Below are positions 1 through 7,112 of a stretch of DNA of 17,706 bases, piece after piece. Both the position numbers and the translations under genes were made by a program. The notes beneath the pieces were generated by a model, which saw nothing but the letters and a program-made list of their open reading frames with translations, had not been told where the DNA came from and made no database searches. The DNA comes from Nitrososphaerales archaeon TH5894 (GTDB taxonomy: Archaea; Thermoproteota; Nitrososphaeria; Nitrososphaerales; Nitrososphaeraceae), in NCBI GenBank assembly GCA_014523485.1, contig JAATVK010000126.1, forward strand, positions 1 to 17,706, written 5' to 3'. How positions within the stretch are numbered: position 1 is the stretch's first letter; each line of letters opens with the position of its first letter.

Positions 1-2
1 AT

Positions 3-110
3 AATGTCAATGATAAAGTGGATGCTAACAATATGAATAATGTAATTTTGAAAATTATCAAGGGGTTAATATATAATAATTTTTTTAATTTAAATATAGA
101 GGCTCACTAA
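3..110 (+). CDS. Possible C-terminal end of an unidentified gene (5' end outside window)
   Basis: One forward frame is open from base 3 to a TAA at 108-110, giving 35 residues that end in NIEAH; the other two forward frames close within the first 40 bases. The composition is rich in Asn, Ile and Lys, as in neighbouring genes. No motif is recognisable, and a stretch this short can be open by chance in AT-rich DNA. It could equally be non-coding. Confidence 0.3.
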   Translation, partial: NVNDKVDANNMNNVILKIIKGLIYNNFFNLNIEAH

Positions 111-489
111 AAGTGTCATTGTCAAAACAGAGACTGGGATCCATAGTATAACATTTAATTGGCATTTGCGTATTGAAATTTAAGATTTTATTATTTGACA
201 ATAAGATGACTATTAAAATTATATTGATAACATCTTAGAATAGCTGTAATAAACACTTCAAGTGTATCTTATATCCTACTCTTTGTAATAACCTCATTAG
301 ATATGAATTGTAATTGTATAAGGTGTTTCTGTATCCTTGTCTTGTAATTATTTTATTTAAAATAATCTATATCTATGATCCTACTATCATCAATCTATCT
401 CTTTGTTAGAATAAAATAACTTTTTTCTCTTGAATCATAATTAATTTTTATATAAAAAGTTAAAAATTGTAAAAATAAAGAATAGTAAG
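111..489. other. Intergenic region upstream of the FMN reductase gene
   Basis: AT-rich non-coding DNA with stops in all frames. No RNA gene or repeat is seen. The only recognisable signal is the TATA-like element near its right end, listed separately. Confidence 0.6.
445..458 (+). promoter_or_regulatory. TATA-box promoter of the FMN reductase gene
   Basis: TTTTTATATAAAAA is a perfect 14-bp palindrome centred about 38 nt before the TTG start at 490. Archaeal TATA boxes lie about 25 nt before the transcription start, so the transcript would have a leader of roughly 10 nt. No Shine-Dalgarno sequence is visible, as expected for near-leaderless archaeal mRNA. Confidence 0.55.
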
Positions 490-1059
490 TTGGCTAATAT
501 AGCTATTATAGTTGGATCAGTAAGGCAAAATCGTCAAGGTATTAAAGTCGCTCGTTGGATGGAAGAAAAATTGAAAAATCGAGGTCATATTATCTATTTT
601 ATAGACCCACTTAAACTTAATTTACCTCTTTTAGATAAAATGTATAAGGAAATTACAAATCCATCAGAAAATTTAAAACAATTAAGAAATCAAATTGTCG
701 AAGCAGATGGTTATATGCCTATAACGCCAGAATATAATCATAGTACATCCGCAGCAATGAAAAACACACTTGATTATTTTTTAGAGGAATATTATTTTAA
801 ACCTTCTGCAATTGTATCATATTCTGTTGGTGGATTCGGTGGAGTTAATGCTGTCCAACATCTTAGATTGATATTTGCAGAATTAGGAGCTCCATCAATT
901 TCCTCCTCCTTTTCAATATCCAAAGTTCAAGATGTATTTGATGATGATGGTAAACTAAGAGATCAACTCTATGAGAAAAGAGTACTACGATTTATTGAAG
1001 AATTCGAATGGTATATAGAAGCATTCAAAAACCAAAGAGGCAAAGGGACTCCATATTAA
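490..1059 (+). CDS. NAD(P)H-dependent FMN reductase family flavoprotein
   Basis: A 189-aa flavodoxin-like protein of the NADPH-dependent FMN reductase/chromate-azo reductase family, expected to bind FMN and pass electrons from NAD(P)H to flavin or small acceptors such as quinones in the cytosol. Visible motifs are GSVR at residues 9-12 after the first beta-strand (FMN phosphate loop), PEYNHS at 80-85 followed by KNTLDYF at 91-97 (the family's PEYN...KNaiDwl flavin-binding block), and a glycine-rich GGFGG at 114-118. Length is normal for the family. The start is TTG: no ATG or GTG lies upstream in frame, and the first internal Met (residue 24) would remove the phosphate-binding loop. It stands 270 bp before the next gene on the same strand, so co-transcription is uncertain. 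The in vivo substrate cannot be told from sequence. Confidence 0.88.
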   Translation: MANIAIIVGSVRQNRQGIKVARWMEEKLKNRGHIIYFIDPLKLNLPLLDKMYKEITNPSENLKQLRNQIVEADGYMPITPEYNHSTSAAMKNTLDYFLEEYYFKPSAIVSYSVGGFGGVNAVQHLRLIFAELGAPSISSSFSISKVQDVFDDDGKLRDQLYEKRVLRFIEEFEWYIEAFKNQRGKGTPY

Positions 1060-1070
1060 GAATGCTATTA

Positions 1071-1090
1071 AACTATATTAAACTATATTA
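1071..1090. repeat. Short tandem repeat, 2 x 10 bp
   Basis: AACTATATTA occurs twice in tandem (1071-1080 and 1081-1090), preceded by a partial copy, just after the FMN reductase stop. It is probably a slippage product in AT-rich DNA; no function is evident. Confidence 0.5.
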
Positions 1091-1329
1091 TAATTATAAA
1101 ATGTACATACAAAAAAATGAAACTATATGAGAATCAGAAATTCAATATACATATGTTGTTATAGATAGGATAATAAATGGGAAAAACACTTTTACGCCTT
1201 CTTATTAAATATTTGATTATTAGAATTCTATAACTGTAAATACCAATGAAAAATATTCTTTTTAAGTATATTTTTTCTCTTTTACCAATCAATTATATTA
1301 ACCAAATTCCTATTATGTATATTTTATAA

Positions 1330-2151
1330 ATGTACATTGATTTACAAGAAGGATTTAAAATAAGATACGATGAATATGGAAAAGATAAACAAAAACATAT
1401 CCTATTTATTCATGGTCTTGGTTCGTCTCCTATTGTATGGAGGGATATTCCACAAGCGTTATCAGAACATTTCCATACCATAGCTGTTGATTTAATAGGA
1501 TTTGGTGAAAGCGATAAACCTGAATTAAATTATACAATAAGCTATTTTGCTCAATTCATAAAAAATTTTCTTCGACAGATTGGAATCAAAGATCACGATA
1601 AAATAACACTAATAGGTCATTCTTTAGGAGGATATATAGCAATAGAATATGCAATAATGAACAGAGAACATATTGAAAAACTTGTATTGATAGATTCATC
1701 AGGCATGTTGGATAAACCTACACCATTACTAGAACAATATCTTGATGCAGCAATGGAAACTGATCCTAATTTAAGATACGGTAAAGTGAAAAAGGTATTT
1801 GAAAATTTATTAGCAATACCATCAAGATTACTACCAATTATTGTAGATATCTTTATTTCAGTAATTGAAAAACCTGGAGCAAAGCATGCCTTTGAATCTG
1901 CTTTCAGAAATAGTACAACAACTTCGATTAATTTGGAGAAGTTAAAACAAATTCAAAACATTCCTTGCTTAATAATATGGGGTAAAAAAGATAATCTTAT
2001 ACCTGTAGATCATATTTACAAGTTTGGACAAATTCTCAAAGAGGCTAAACTTTTGGTGATTGACGATGCAGGTCATTCCCCATTTGTAGAGAAAACAGCT
2101 ATTATTTATCAGAAGTTATTGACATTCTTATCAGATAACAAGTTTAAATAG
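1330..2151 (+). CDS. Alpha/beta hydrolase
   Basis: A 273-aa single-domain alpha/beta hydrolase (Abhydrolase_1 type). The fold and triad are easily read: oxyanion-hole motif HGLG at 28-31, nucleophile elbow GHSLGG at 96-101 with Ser98, probable catalytic Asp221 in the KKDNLIP segment, and His249 in AGHSPF. Residues about 125-205 form the cap domain that sets substrate range. There is no signal peptide, so it should be cytosolic. The family includes esterases, C-C bond hydrolases (MhpC/BphD-like), haloperoxidase-like enzymes and lipases; sequence alone does not say which. The ATG at 1330 leaves the expected short N-terminal strand before the oxyanion motif. It converges with the next gene, the two stops being about 36 bp apart. 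Confidence 0.9.
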   Translation: MYIDLQEGFKIRYDEYGKDKQKHILFIHGLGSSPIVWRDIPQALSEHFHTIAVDLIGFGESDKPELNYTISYFAQFIKNFLRQIGIKDHDKITLIGHSLGGYIAIEYAIMNREHIEKLVLIDSSGMLDKPTPLLEQYLDAAMETDPNLRYGKVKKVFENLLAIPSRLLPIIVDIFISVIEKPGAKHAFESAFRNSTTTSINLEKLKQIQNIPCLIIWGKKDNLIPVDHIYKFGQILKEAKLLVIDDAGHSPFVEKTAIIYQKLLTFLSDNKFK

Positions 2152-2187
2152 AAATAATTATTCGGCCAGTTATTATCTTTTTGTTCT

Positions 2188-2553
2188 TTAATTATTTTGA
2201 TCTTTATTTTTATGTAACCTCTCAGTGGACATTTTCATATCCTTGGGATAAATATTGCCAGACCTATCTACTACTACTCTTTCTAAGCGTCTACATAACA
2301 TTTTAACAGAATCCAAAACATCTATTTCAATTACTCCTGGTAGATGTTGAATATTAGGTACATAATTGTTTATGGTGTAGAGATTTTGTATTCTGATTTC
2401 TATTTTGATGTCACTGCTTTTTAGATCTTCAGAATCTGATCTGTTTATAACTTCTACTAAATTTGTCCAATGTTTCTGTTGTTTATCTTGTAATGGATAT
2501 TTTCCATAATGAATCGAATCTTCAATCATTTTACATAATTCTGAAATTTTCAT
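2188..2553 (-). CDS. Conserved-looking hypothetical protein, 121 aa
   Basis: Not recognised. It is a soluble, mixed-charge protein without signal peptide or membrane segment. Residues about 1-35 are predicted helical (ISELCKMIEDSIHYG), 45-60 form a strand-like segment (IKIEIRIQNLY), and 72-100 look like a second strand-helix unit ending in CRRLERVVVDRSG. The C-terminal 20 residues are polar and probably disordered. Codon use and composition match neighbouring genes, and a TATA-like box with a palindrome stands just upstream, both arguing for a real gene. Its 3' end faces that of the alpha/beta hydrolase. No function is proposed. Confidence 0.7.
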   Translation of the reverse strand: MKISELCKMIEDSIHYGKYPLQDKQQKHWTNLVEVINRSDSEDLKSSDIKIEIRIQNLYTINNYVPNIQHLPGVIEIDVLDSVKMLCRRLERVVVDRSGNIYPKDMKMSTERLHKNKDQNN

Positions 2554-2560
2554 ATATGTT

Positions 2561-2578
2561 TTACTATTTATATAGTAA
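2561..2578 (-). promoter_or_regulatory. Palindrome between the TATA-like box and the start of the 121-aa gene
   Basis: TTACTAT-TTAT-ATAGTAA has perfect 7-bp arms around 4 nt and ends 8 bp before the ATG at 2553. A TATA-like segment (minus-strand GATATAAATT, about 2584-2594) lies just upstream, so the palindrome would cover the expected transcription start, where a repressor would bind. The palindrome itself contains TATATAAAT-like sequence, so part of its symmetry could simply come from the promoter. Confidence 0.35.
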
Positions 2579-2866
2579 TACTTAATTTATATCAATCATT
2601 AATTTCCTTTCTTTATTCATATCGACTACCATTTTCTCTTTTAATTCATATTATTATTTTCAAAGTAGTTATTAAAGACTATTTATAAAATTTTTATTTT
2701 TTATTTTTTAATCTTATTTTTATATTTTCTATTCTTACAAACTTATAAGGTAACTTATTTTTCAGACATAGATCTTATTATTATTATCTGTTTTTTAAAT
2801 AATGCTTCTTTTTTAGTCTCATCTTCAATATATGGTATTTTTTAACTTCTTCTCGTTAATGGTATT
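2579..2866. other. Intergenic, T-rich on the plus strand
   Basis: No coding frame or RNA gene seen. The plus strand has long T-rich runs around 2690-2725. The flanking genes are both read leftwards, so these would be A-rich in their transcripts and cannot act as their U-rich terminators. Confidence 0.5.
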
Positions 2867-3387
2867 TTATGAGGGTTGTACTGGATTTTGTGTGTTTGTT
2901 CCAGCAATTGGAGGTTTTTTCAAGCTTAATTCTTTACTTGTTAATGGAACTTCTATTGTTTTAGATTCTTTAACGGGTTTTTTCTTTTTCTTGGATACTT
3001 CATATACATTTAATCTTTCTTCGTTTAATGGGATGGTGATTTGACAGTTACGTCTTTTTTATTTTTCACTGCTTTTGTCTTGTTCTTAAAATCTGCATCT
3101 TGAACAGTTATTTCTTCTCCTATTTTGTTAGTATTAATTTCAGTGTTTTGACAAGATGGTTCATCTTGATATTTACTCAATTCTCGTTCAGAGAATTTGA
3201 ATTTTAATACATCACCATCATAACTTTCTGCTTGTTCTTTTGGAATGTAGAACTTTTCTTTATTAGTTATTTCTCTTTGTACTAGTATATAGTTACCTTG
3301 AAGATCTTGGATTTGACCAAAATGTTCATCATTATTACCTCTTGCTTCTTTTTTAATAACATCATTCCAATTGATTTTAGAACGCAT
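2867..3387 (-). pseudogene. PRC-barrel-like/DUF2382 (YsnF/AvaK-type) stress protein gene, interrupted by a frameshift
   Basis: Read from ATG at 3387, the frame gives 120 residues and stops at 3025-3027. Residues 5-75 (INWNDVIKKEARG ... FYIPKEQAESYDGDVLKFKFSE) resemble the PRC-barrel-like N-terminal half of thaumarchaeal DUF2382 proteins; 76-110 are a polar, Lys-rich linker. The frame ends abruptly in KSPSH. Adding one A to the AAA run (complement of 3040-3042) continues the protein as ITIPLNEERLNVYEVSK, then TIEVPLTSKELSLKKP, which is a DUF2382-like strand pattern, to a TAA at 2867-2869: about 173 aa in all. The shift falls exactly where this domain starts. It may be a real mutation, a sequencing error in a homopolymer, or slippage. 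Family members are linked to general stress and envelope functions, but no exact role is established. A TATA-like segment lies at about 3406-3416. Confidence 0.72.
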
Positions 3388-4019
3388 ACTTTATTTTGTA
3401 TTTTAAGTTATTTAATAATTCGAGACCCAAGTCAATCATTGTCATAGTCAGACCTAAAAAATTGGAGATGGAACTAGCCATCTAACTATGATAGCTTTAT
3501 CCTAGATGGTTTGTTAATAGTTTAAATTAATATGAGATTTCTACTAATTTTCTAATATTTTGCCGTATTTATTTTACTAGTTTTGTTCTATTATATAGTT
3601 ATTTATTATCAATATTTATTACAAGAAAATCTATTCAATTTTGCTAATCATAAATAAGCAATAAATGACTATGAACTTTATTACTATGATTAAAATTAAT
3701 TAAAAAACACTAGTTAGTAATCTTTTAAATATAGTGTTTTATAAATATTGAGAAAAAACATATATTCAAAGCAGCTAATGAGAATTTAAGAATTATTAAA
3801 TATATTTGTCATTTAAAATAAATGAGATCGTTAGGATCCAAAAACTATTTGGCAAAGCATTAAGTCATAAGTCATATTCTGAATATAATAACTAATTATT
3901 TCAATCTATGAAAAATTTAAGTATCTTAAAATAGAAATAAAATAATTAACAATTTTGTTAAATTCGATAAAAATTAAAATTGACAATGAGCTAAATAAAC
4001 AATTAATATATTATATCTT
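3388..4019. other. Long intergenic region between divergent genes
   Basis: About 630 bp of AT-rich DNA separating the leftward DUF2382 gene from the rightward phosphoesterase gene. Only very short frames occur. It holds the structured element at 3438-3492, listed separately. I saw no tRNA or other known RNA. Confidence 0.55.
3438..3492. repeat. Nested inverted-repeat element, copy A
   Basis: An outer stem GTCATAG (3441-3447) with CTATGAT (3486-3492) encloses an inner perfect hairpin AGATGG-AACTAG-CCATCT (3466-3483). The left end ATTGTCATAG is identical to 6611-6620, where another nested structure begins. It lies about 50 bp upstream of the DUF2382 start. It may be a structured RNA, a binding site or a decayed small repeat. 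Confidence 0.35.
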
Positions 4020-4055
4020 ATTCTCAAAAGTGAGAATCAATCCCAGTATTTATTA
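4020..4055 (+). promoter_or_regulatory. Promoter with operator-like palindrome (site 1) before the phosphoesterase gene
   Basis: TTCTCA-AAAG-TGAGAA (4021-4036) is a perfect inverted repeat. About 10 bp further on is a TATA-like TATTTATTA (4047-4055), about 38 nt before the GTG start at 4089. Including flanks (4020-4041), 19 of 22 bases match the site before the 135-aa exported protein gene (5706-5727). A position just upstream of TATA/BRE fits an activator site in archaea. Confidence 0.6.
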
Positions 4056-4088
4056 AATGTCAAGAAAAAAAGATAATTCCGAACAAAT

Positions 4089-5099
4089 GTGTTAAACAAT
4101 AATAATGATTTTATCTGTTATAAACATAGAATTTTTAATTATATTTACCAAATTTCATTTTTCTCATTATTATTATTATTTTTTTCATTAAATATTAATA
4201 ATCTAATAATATTTGGTCAAAAGTCAGACTCTCAATTTAGTGAACAAAATGATATCAATATAATTGCTGCTGGGGATTATTATTGCAATGATGAAACAGA
4301 AGACACTATCGAAAATATTATTTCTGTTCAGCCTGAATTGATAATTACAACTGGAGACCATGTTAAAGATGAAAAATCTGCTAAATGTTGGATTAAAATG
4401 TCAGAGCCTATCAAAGATAAATTAAAAATCGCAATAGGTAATCATGATGCTGAATTTTCTAAAATATACAAACAAATTATTAAAAACCACAATTTGAAAA
4501 GTCCATATTACTCACATAACTTTAAAAATATTCATTTCATCAGTTTATCAACGGAACATCCTTACGAAGAAGGTAGCAAACAATATAAATTTATTAAAAG
4601 TGATTTGAAGAAAGCATCAACAAATTCTAGTATTAATTGGATAATAGTTCATCAACATAAACCTCTATATTCAACAAATGCTGATATGGAAGAATCAGAG
4701 CGTATTAAGAATATTTTTTTACCTTTATTTGAAAAATATGGTGTCGATTTAGTAATATCTGGCCATAACCAATACTATGAGAGAACATATCCAATGTCAT
4801 ACAATGAAGTAGTAGGACTTGAAACAAAAGACCAAGATTCAATGTTTGAACTTACAGAGGACGATGATGAGGATTCGAAATCCATTTATGAAAACACAAA
4901 TGGAATCATATATTTAACTGTAGGCACTGCAGGTGATGAACTACAACAGATTAAGGAGAAAGAGGATTATTTTGTCATACAAAAAGAAAAATATGGCTTT
5001 CTTAATCTGAAATTAGAAAATAATGGAAAGACGATAGTTGGAGAATTTCTCACAAATAATGATAAAATACTCGATAATTTTGAAGTTAAAAAATCTTAA
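4089..5099 (+). CDS. Exported calcineurin-like metallophosphoesterase (purple acid phosphatase-like)
   Basis: A 336-aa two-metal phosphoesterase, probably acting outside the cell membrane. Residues 18-43 are a long hydrophobic stretch (signal peptide or membrane anchor) after a Lys/Arg-containing N-terminus. Metal-binding motifs appear in order: GD at 62-63, GD at 89-90, GNHD at 117-120, VHQH at 187-190, and GHNQ at 225-228 followed by YYER, the pattern of purple acid phosphatases (GHxHxYER). The last His of that motif, normally a metal ligand, is Gln228 here, and the ligand Tyr that usually follows the second Asp is absent. An acidic segment (DDDEDS, about 258-263) lies before the last strands. 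The start is GTG: the ATG two bases earlier runs into TAA. The likely role is release of phosphate from esters; the true substrate is unknown. Confidence 0.85.
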   Translation: MLNNNNDFICYKHRIFNYIYQISFFSLLLLFFSLNINNLIIFGQKSDSQFSEQNDINIIAAGDYYCNDETEDTIENIISVQPELIITTGDHVKDEKSAKCWIKMSEPIKDKLKIAIGNHDAEFSKIYKQIIKNHNLKSPYYSHNFKNIHFISLSTEHPYEEGSKQYKFIKSDLKKASTNSSINWIIVHQHKPLYSTNADMEESERIKNIFLPLFEKYGVDLVISGHNQYYERTYPMSYNEVVGLETKDQDSMFELTEDDDEDSKSIYENTNGIIYLTVGTAGDELQQIKEKEDYFVIQKEKYGFLNLKLENNGKTIVGEFLTNNDKILDNFEVKKS

Positions 5100-5705
5100 G
5101 TTATAAATGACCTACCACTATGACAAACAAATTCCAACTTTCAAGTTATTAAATTAGTCATAATGATCCAGAATAATGAAGTGACTAAAAAAAATCAATT
5201 ACTAGGAATTGAACTAGACTTGTCTCTTTTTTTCCATTTTAATTCAAGATAGCGTATGAAATTAATCATATATAATATTCTATAGGAAATGTTTGTATTA
5301 AACTTTTTTATAATATTCAATTTTGATAATTTTACTAAATAATTAAAACGAACGATATTTATTTTAGACTCTGGGAGATTAAATTATACTATTTTCTAAC
5401 TTATACTGTTGTTGAAGATAAAATAAGAAATTCTTTATTGTTAGTATAAAGATTGAATAAATTAAAAACAAGTCTAAAATTGCTATTAATTATAAGTATA
5501 TTTTTTTACATTCAATGTAATAAGCTTAATTTCAATAATATTACTATTATTATTACTAACTGGTCTGATATTTACATTTTACAATTATAATTAATTATCT
5601 TAAAAAATTCACAAAATTTGACTAAAATTCTAAAGATGATTCTTGAGAAATAGCTATAGTTACAAAATCATTAATATATGTGATGGTATGCTACGGGAAA
5701 ATATA
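5100..5705. other. Intergenic region between the two exported-protein genes
   Basis: About 600 bp without a credible coding frame. It contains a T-rich stretch at about 5222-5240 that could end the phosphoesterase transcript, and a quasi-palindrome TTACATT-C-AATGTAA at 5506-5520. A gap this long, plus a separate promoter at its right end, suggests the flanking genes are transcribed separately. Confidence 0.5.
5506..5520. repeat. Quasi-palindrome with 7-bp arms
   Basis: TTACATT-C-AATGTAA, perfect arms around a single base, follows a run of T. It is about 245 bp before the next start, too far for a core operator. It may be a binding site or chance in AT-rich DNA. Confidence 0.3.
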
Positions 5706-5740
5706 ATTCTCAAAGTTGAGAAACAATTAATAATTTATAT
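5706..5740 (+). promoter_or_regulatory. Promoter with operator-like palindrome (site 2) before the 135-aa exported protein gene
   Basis: TTCTCA-AAGT-TGAGAA (5707-5722) repeats the arms, spacing and setting of site 1, and the flank ACAAT (5723-5727) parallels TCAAT there. A TATA-like AATTTATAT (5732-5740) follows about 10 bp later, about 29 nt before the ATG at 5765. The same order (palindrome, 10 bp, TATA, start) in both places makes a shared regulator plausible. Confidence 0.6.
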
Positions 5741-5764
5741 CTTTAAATTTTAGTAAGAAAATAG

Positions 5765-6172
5765 ATGATAAGTTCAAAACAAGCATTATATACAATAAGT
5801 TCTATAATTTTAGTAGTTGTTGCAATTATATACCCATATCAGATTAATGCACAAGAAGAAAATGAAGAAAATGATCCATTAACAATTTTAACAAATATCA
5901 AGAATTTGTTACAGAAATCAATAACAGAATTAAATGCAGGAAATTCTACTGGTGCTTCTGAATTAGTAGATATTGCATATATCGACAATTATGAATATAT
6001 TGAAGACCCTCTTAAGGAATTAGATCAAGATCTAATGGAACAAACAGAAATAATGATAAGAGAAGATTTAGCAAGCGCAATTGAAGATAAAAAACCTATC
6101 GAAGAAATCACTACTTTACATAACAATATAAAAACAAATCTAGATAAGGCAGAACAATTATTTAAAAAATAA
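5765..6172 (+). CDS. Small exported helical protein resembling the FTR1 iron-permease extracytoplasmic domain
   Basis: A 135-aa protein with a clear Sec-type signal peptide: hydrophobic residues 8-23, likely cleaved near QINA-QE (29/30). The mature part is acidic and entirely helical in appearance. Residues 69-103 (DIAYIDNYEYIEDPLKEL and on) followed by LHNNIKTNLDKAEQLF at 118-133 resemble the N-terminal extracytoplasmic helical domain of FTR1-type high-affinity iron permeases, in which an AYxDxFExxE pattern is typical. No permease domain follows, so if the resemblance is real this is a free-standing version. Such proteins might bind metal ions via the clustered Asp/Glu/Tyr residues; that is inference. 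It shares a promoter palindrome with the upstream phosphoesterase gene, suggesting co-regulation. The alternative is an unrelated secreted helical bundle. Confidence 0.7.
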   Translation: MISSKQALYTISSIILVVVAIIYPYQINAQEENEENDPLTILTNIKNLLQKSITELNAGNSTGASELVDIAYIDNYEYIEDPLKELDQDLMEQTEIMIREDLASAIEDKKPIEEITTLHNNIKTNLDKAEQLFKK

Positions 6173-6300
6173 TTTAATTTTATTTTCTATTATATTCATA
6201 TTAATTCACATCTAATGATCTATCTAATAATAAATATTTGAAGATAATTTAGCCTTGTTTTTCGTATTGCTTTGTTTCCTTAGTTAATGTTATAAATATA

Positions 6301-6317
6301 TAGATAGATAGATAGAT
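6301..6317. repeat. TAGA/GATA microsatellite
   Basis: Four tandem TAGA units plus one base (TAGATAGATAGATAGAT). Likely replication slippage; no function evident. Confidence 0.6.
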
Positions 6318-6362
6318 GCTAAGATAATGTTTAACACATATATCTAACATCTATACAGTTTC

Positions 6363-6382
6363 CAGGATTTACATCCCTGATT
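6363..6382. repeat. Dispersed near-palindrome, copy 1 (CAGGATTTA type)
   Basis: CAGGATTTACATCCCTGATT differs from 14461-14479 (CAGGATTTAAATCCTGATT) by one substitution and one inserted C. Both can form a short CAGGAT/ATCCTG stem. The two lie 8 kb apart in otherwise unrelated intergenic DNA. Confidence 0.4.
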
Positions 6383-6610
6383 CTGTAGGTAATTAACACC
6401 TATAAAGTATATAATTATTTGATACAATTTATCCTAGCATTCTTCAATATAAAAAGAAGAGGAAGTAGAATAAAACCATAGTAATAAATATTTATGAAGC
6501 AAGCAGAAATGAAGATTACATTAATTGATTGTCTATTGCTCACCGTATTGTAATCAAATTAATAATAAATCTTTATAATTAGAGATCAGTTTGTTTTTAT
6601 TACTAGAATT

Positions 6611-6674
6611 ATTGTCATAGCCTAAATTTTTTGTATTAGGTCTTAAGGCAGATTGTCCAAACTATCTATGACAA
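6611..6674. repeat. Nested inverted-repeat element, copy B
   Basis: TTGTCATAG (6612-6620) pairs perfectly with CTATGACAA (about 6666-6674), a 9-bp outer stem, and encloses CCTAA...TTAGG (about 6621-6640). Its left end ATTGTCATAG is identical to that of the element at 3438, and the complement carries GACCTAA followed by an A-run, as does copy A. It could be a structured RNA or a small repeat family. Confidence 0.4.
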
Positions 6675-6705
6675 CAATGACAAAGCCGCCTACAATATTT
6701 TGCGC

Positions 6706-6727
6706 TAGTAGTTCTTTTGAACTACTA
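6706..6727. repeat. Perfect 9-bp hairpin
   Basis: TAGTAGTTC-TTTT-GAACTACTA: 9 bp of perfect complementarity around a 4-nt loop. It stands about 30 bp after copy B, so the two together may be one structured RNA. There is no T-run straight after it on the plus strand, so it is not a classical intrinsic terminator. Confidence 0.45.
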
Positions 6728-7040
6728 ATTCAGTATAATTATAATAAAATTTTGTATTACTTTATCTCGAAAAAAATAATATATCACCTCTATCCGGAGG
6801 AATTCTAATATATTTCTGTATCATAGATAATTTTGGGATACAAACAAAAAGGTTAGAATATTTCAATTTATGGGAATATTCAGAAAATCAAAAGAAATAA
6901 AATTGCCAACTCCTTTTACTTTTTCTGGAAAAATAAGTATATCATTTATCCTTTTCTTTTCTCAATTAATAGAATCTATTTATTTATACTTAAGAAAGCA
7001 GTGGCTTTAAACAAGCAAATAGTAAATGTTCTAGAAGTAA

Positions 7041-7059
7041 AGATTGTAAGTTACAATCT
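7041..7059. repeat. 19-bp palindrome beyond the 3' end of the four-cysteine protein gene
   Basis: AGATTGTAA-G-TTACAATCT has perfect 9-bp arms around a single base. With one base in the centre it cannot form a normal RNA hairpin loop without opening the inner pairs, so a dimeric protein site is more likely than a terminator. It lies about 54 bp past the stop of the gene at 7113-7301. Confidence 0.45.
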
Positions 7060-7112
7060 ACTATTTTAGAAGATTCTTTTTTAATCTAGCCAATTATTGT
7101 TATGAAAAGACA

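Larger units (their letters stand above)
6173..7112. other. Long non-coding region rich in inverted repeats
   Basis: About 940 bp between convergent genes with no convincing gene. It contains a GATA-type microsatellite (6301-6317), a near-palindrome (6363-6382), a long-range stem (6611-6674), a perfect hairpin (6706-6727) and a 19-bp palindrome (7041-7059), each listed separately. A 46-codon frame at 6870-7010 is open but unsupported. The density of structure is higher than in other gaps of this window. Confidence 0.5.

Noticed and set aside
2832..3044. 70-codon forward frame, very Phe-rich
   Set aside because: It is the antisense of the frameshifted DUF2382 segment, whose complement reads as a coherent domain.
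6301..6317. CRISPR-like or iteron-like repeat
   Set aside because: A simple 4-bp microsatellite without spacers or unit length suitable for either; no cas or replication gene nearby.
6870..7010. 46-codon forward frame starting MGIFRKSKEIKLPTPF
   Set aside because: It has an ATG and mildly protein-like content, but no promoter or motif, and AT-rich DNA gives such frames by chance.
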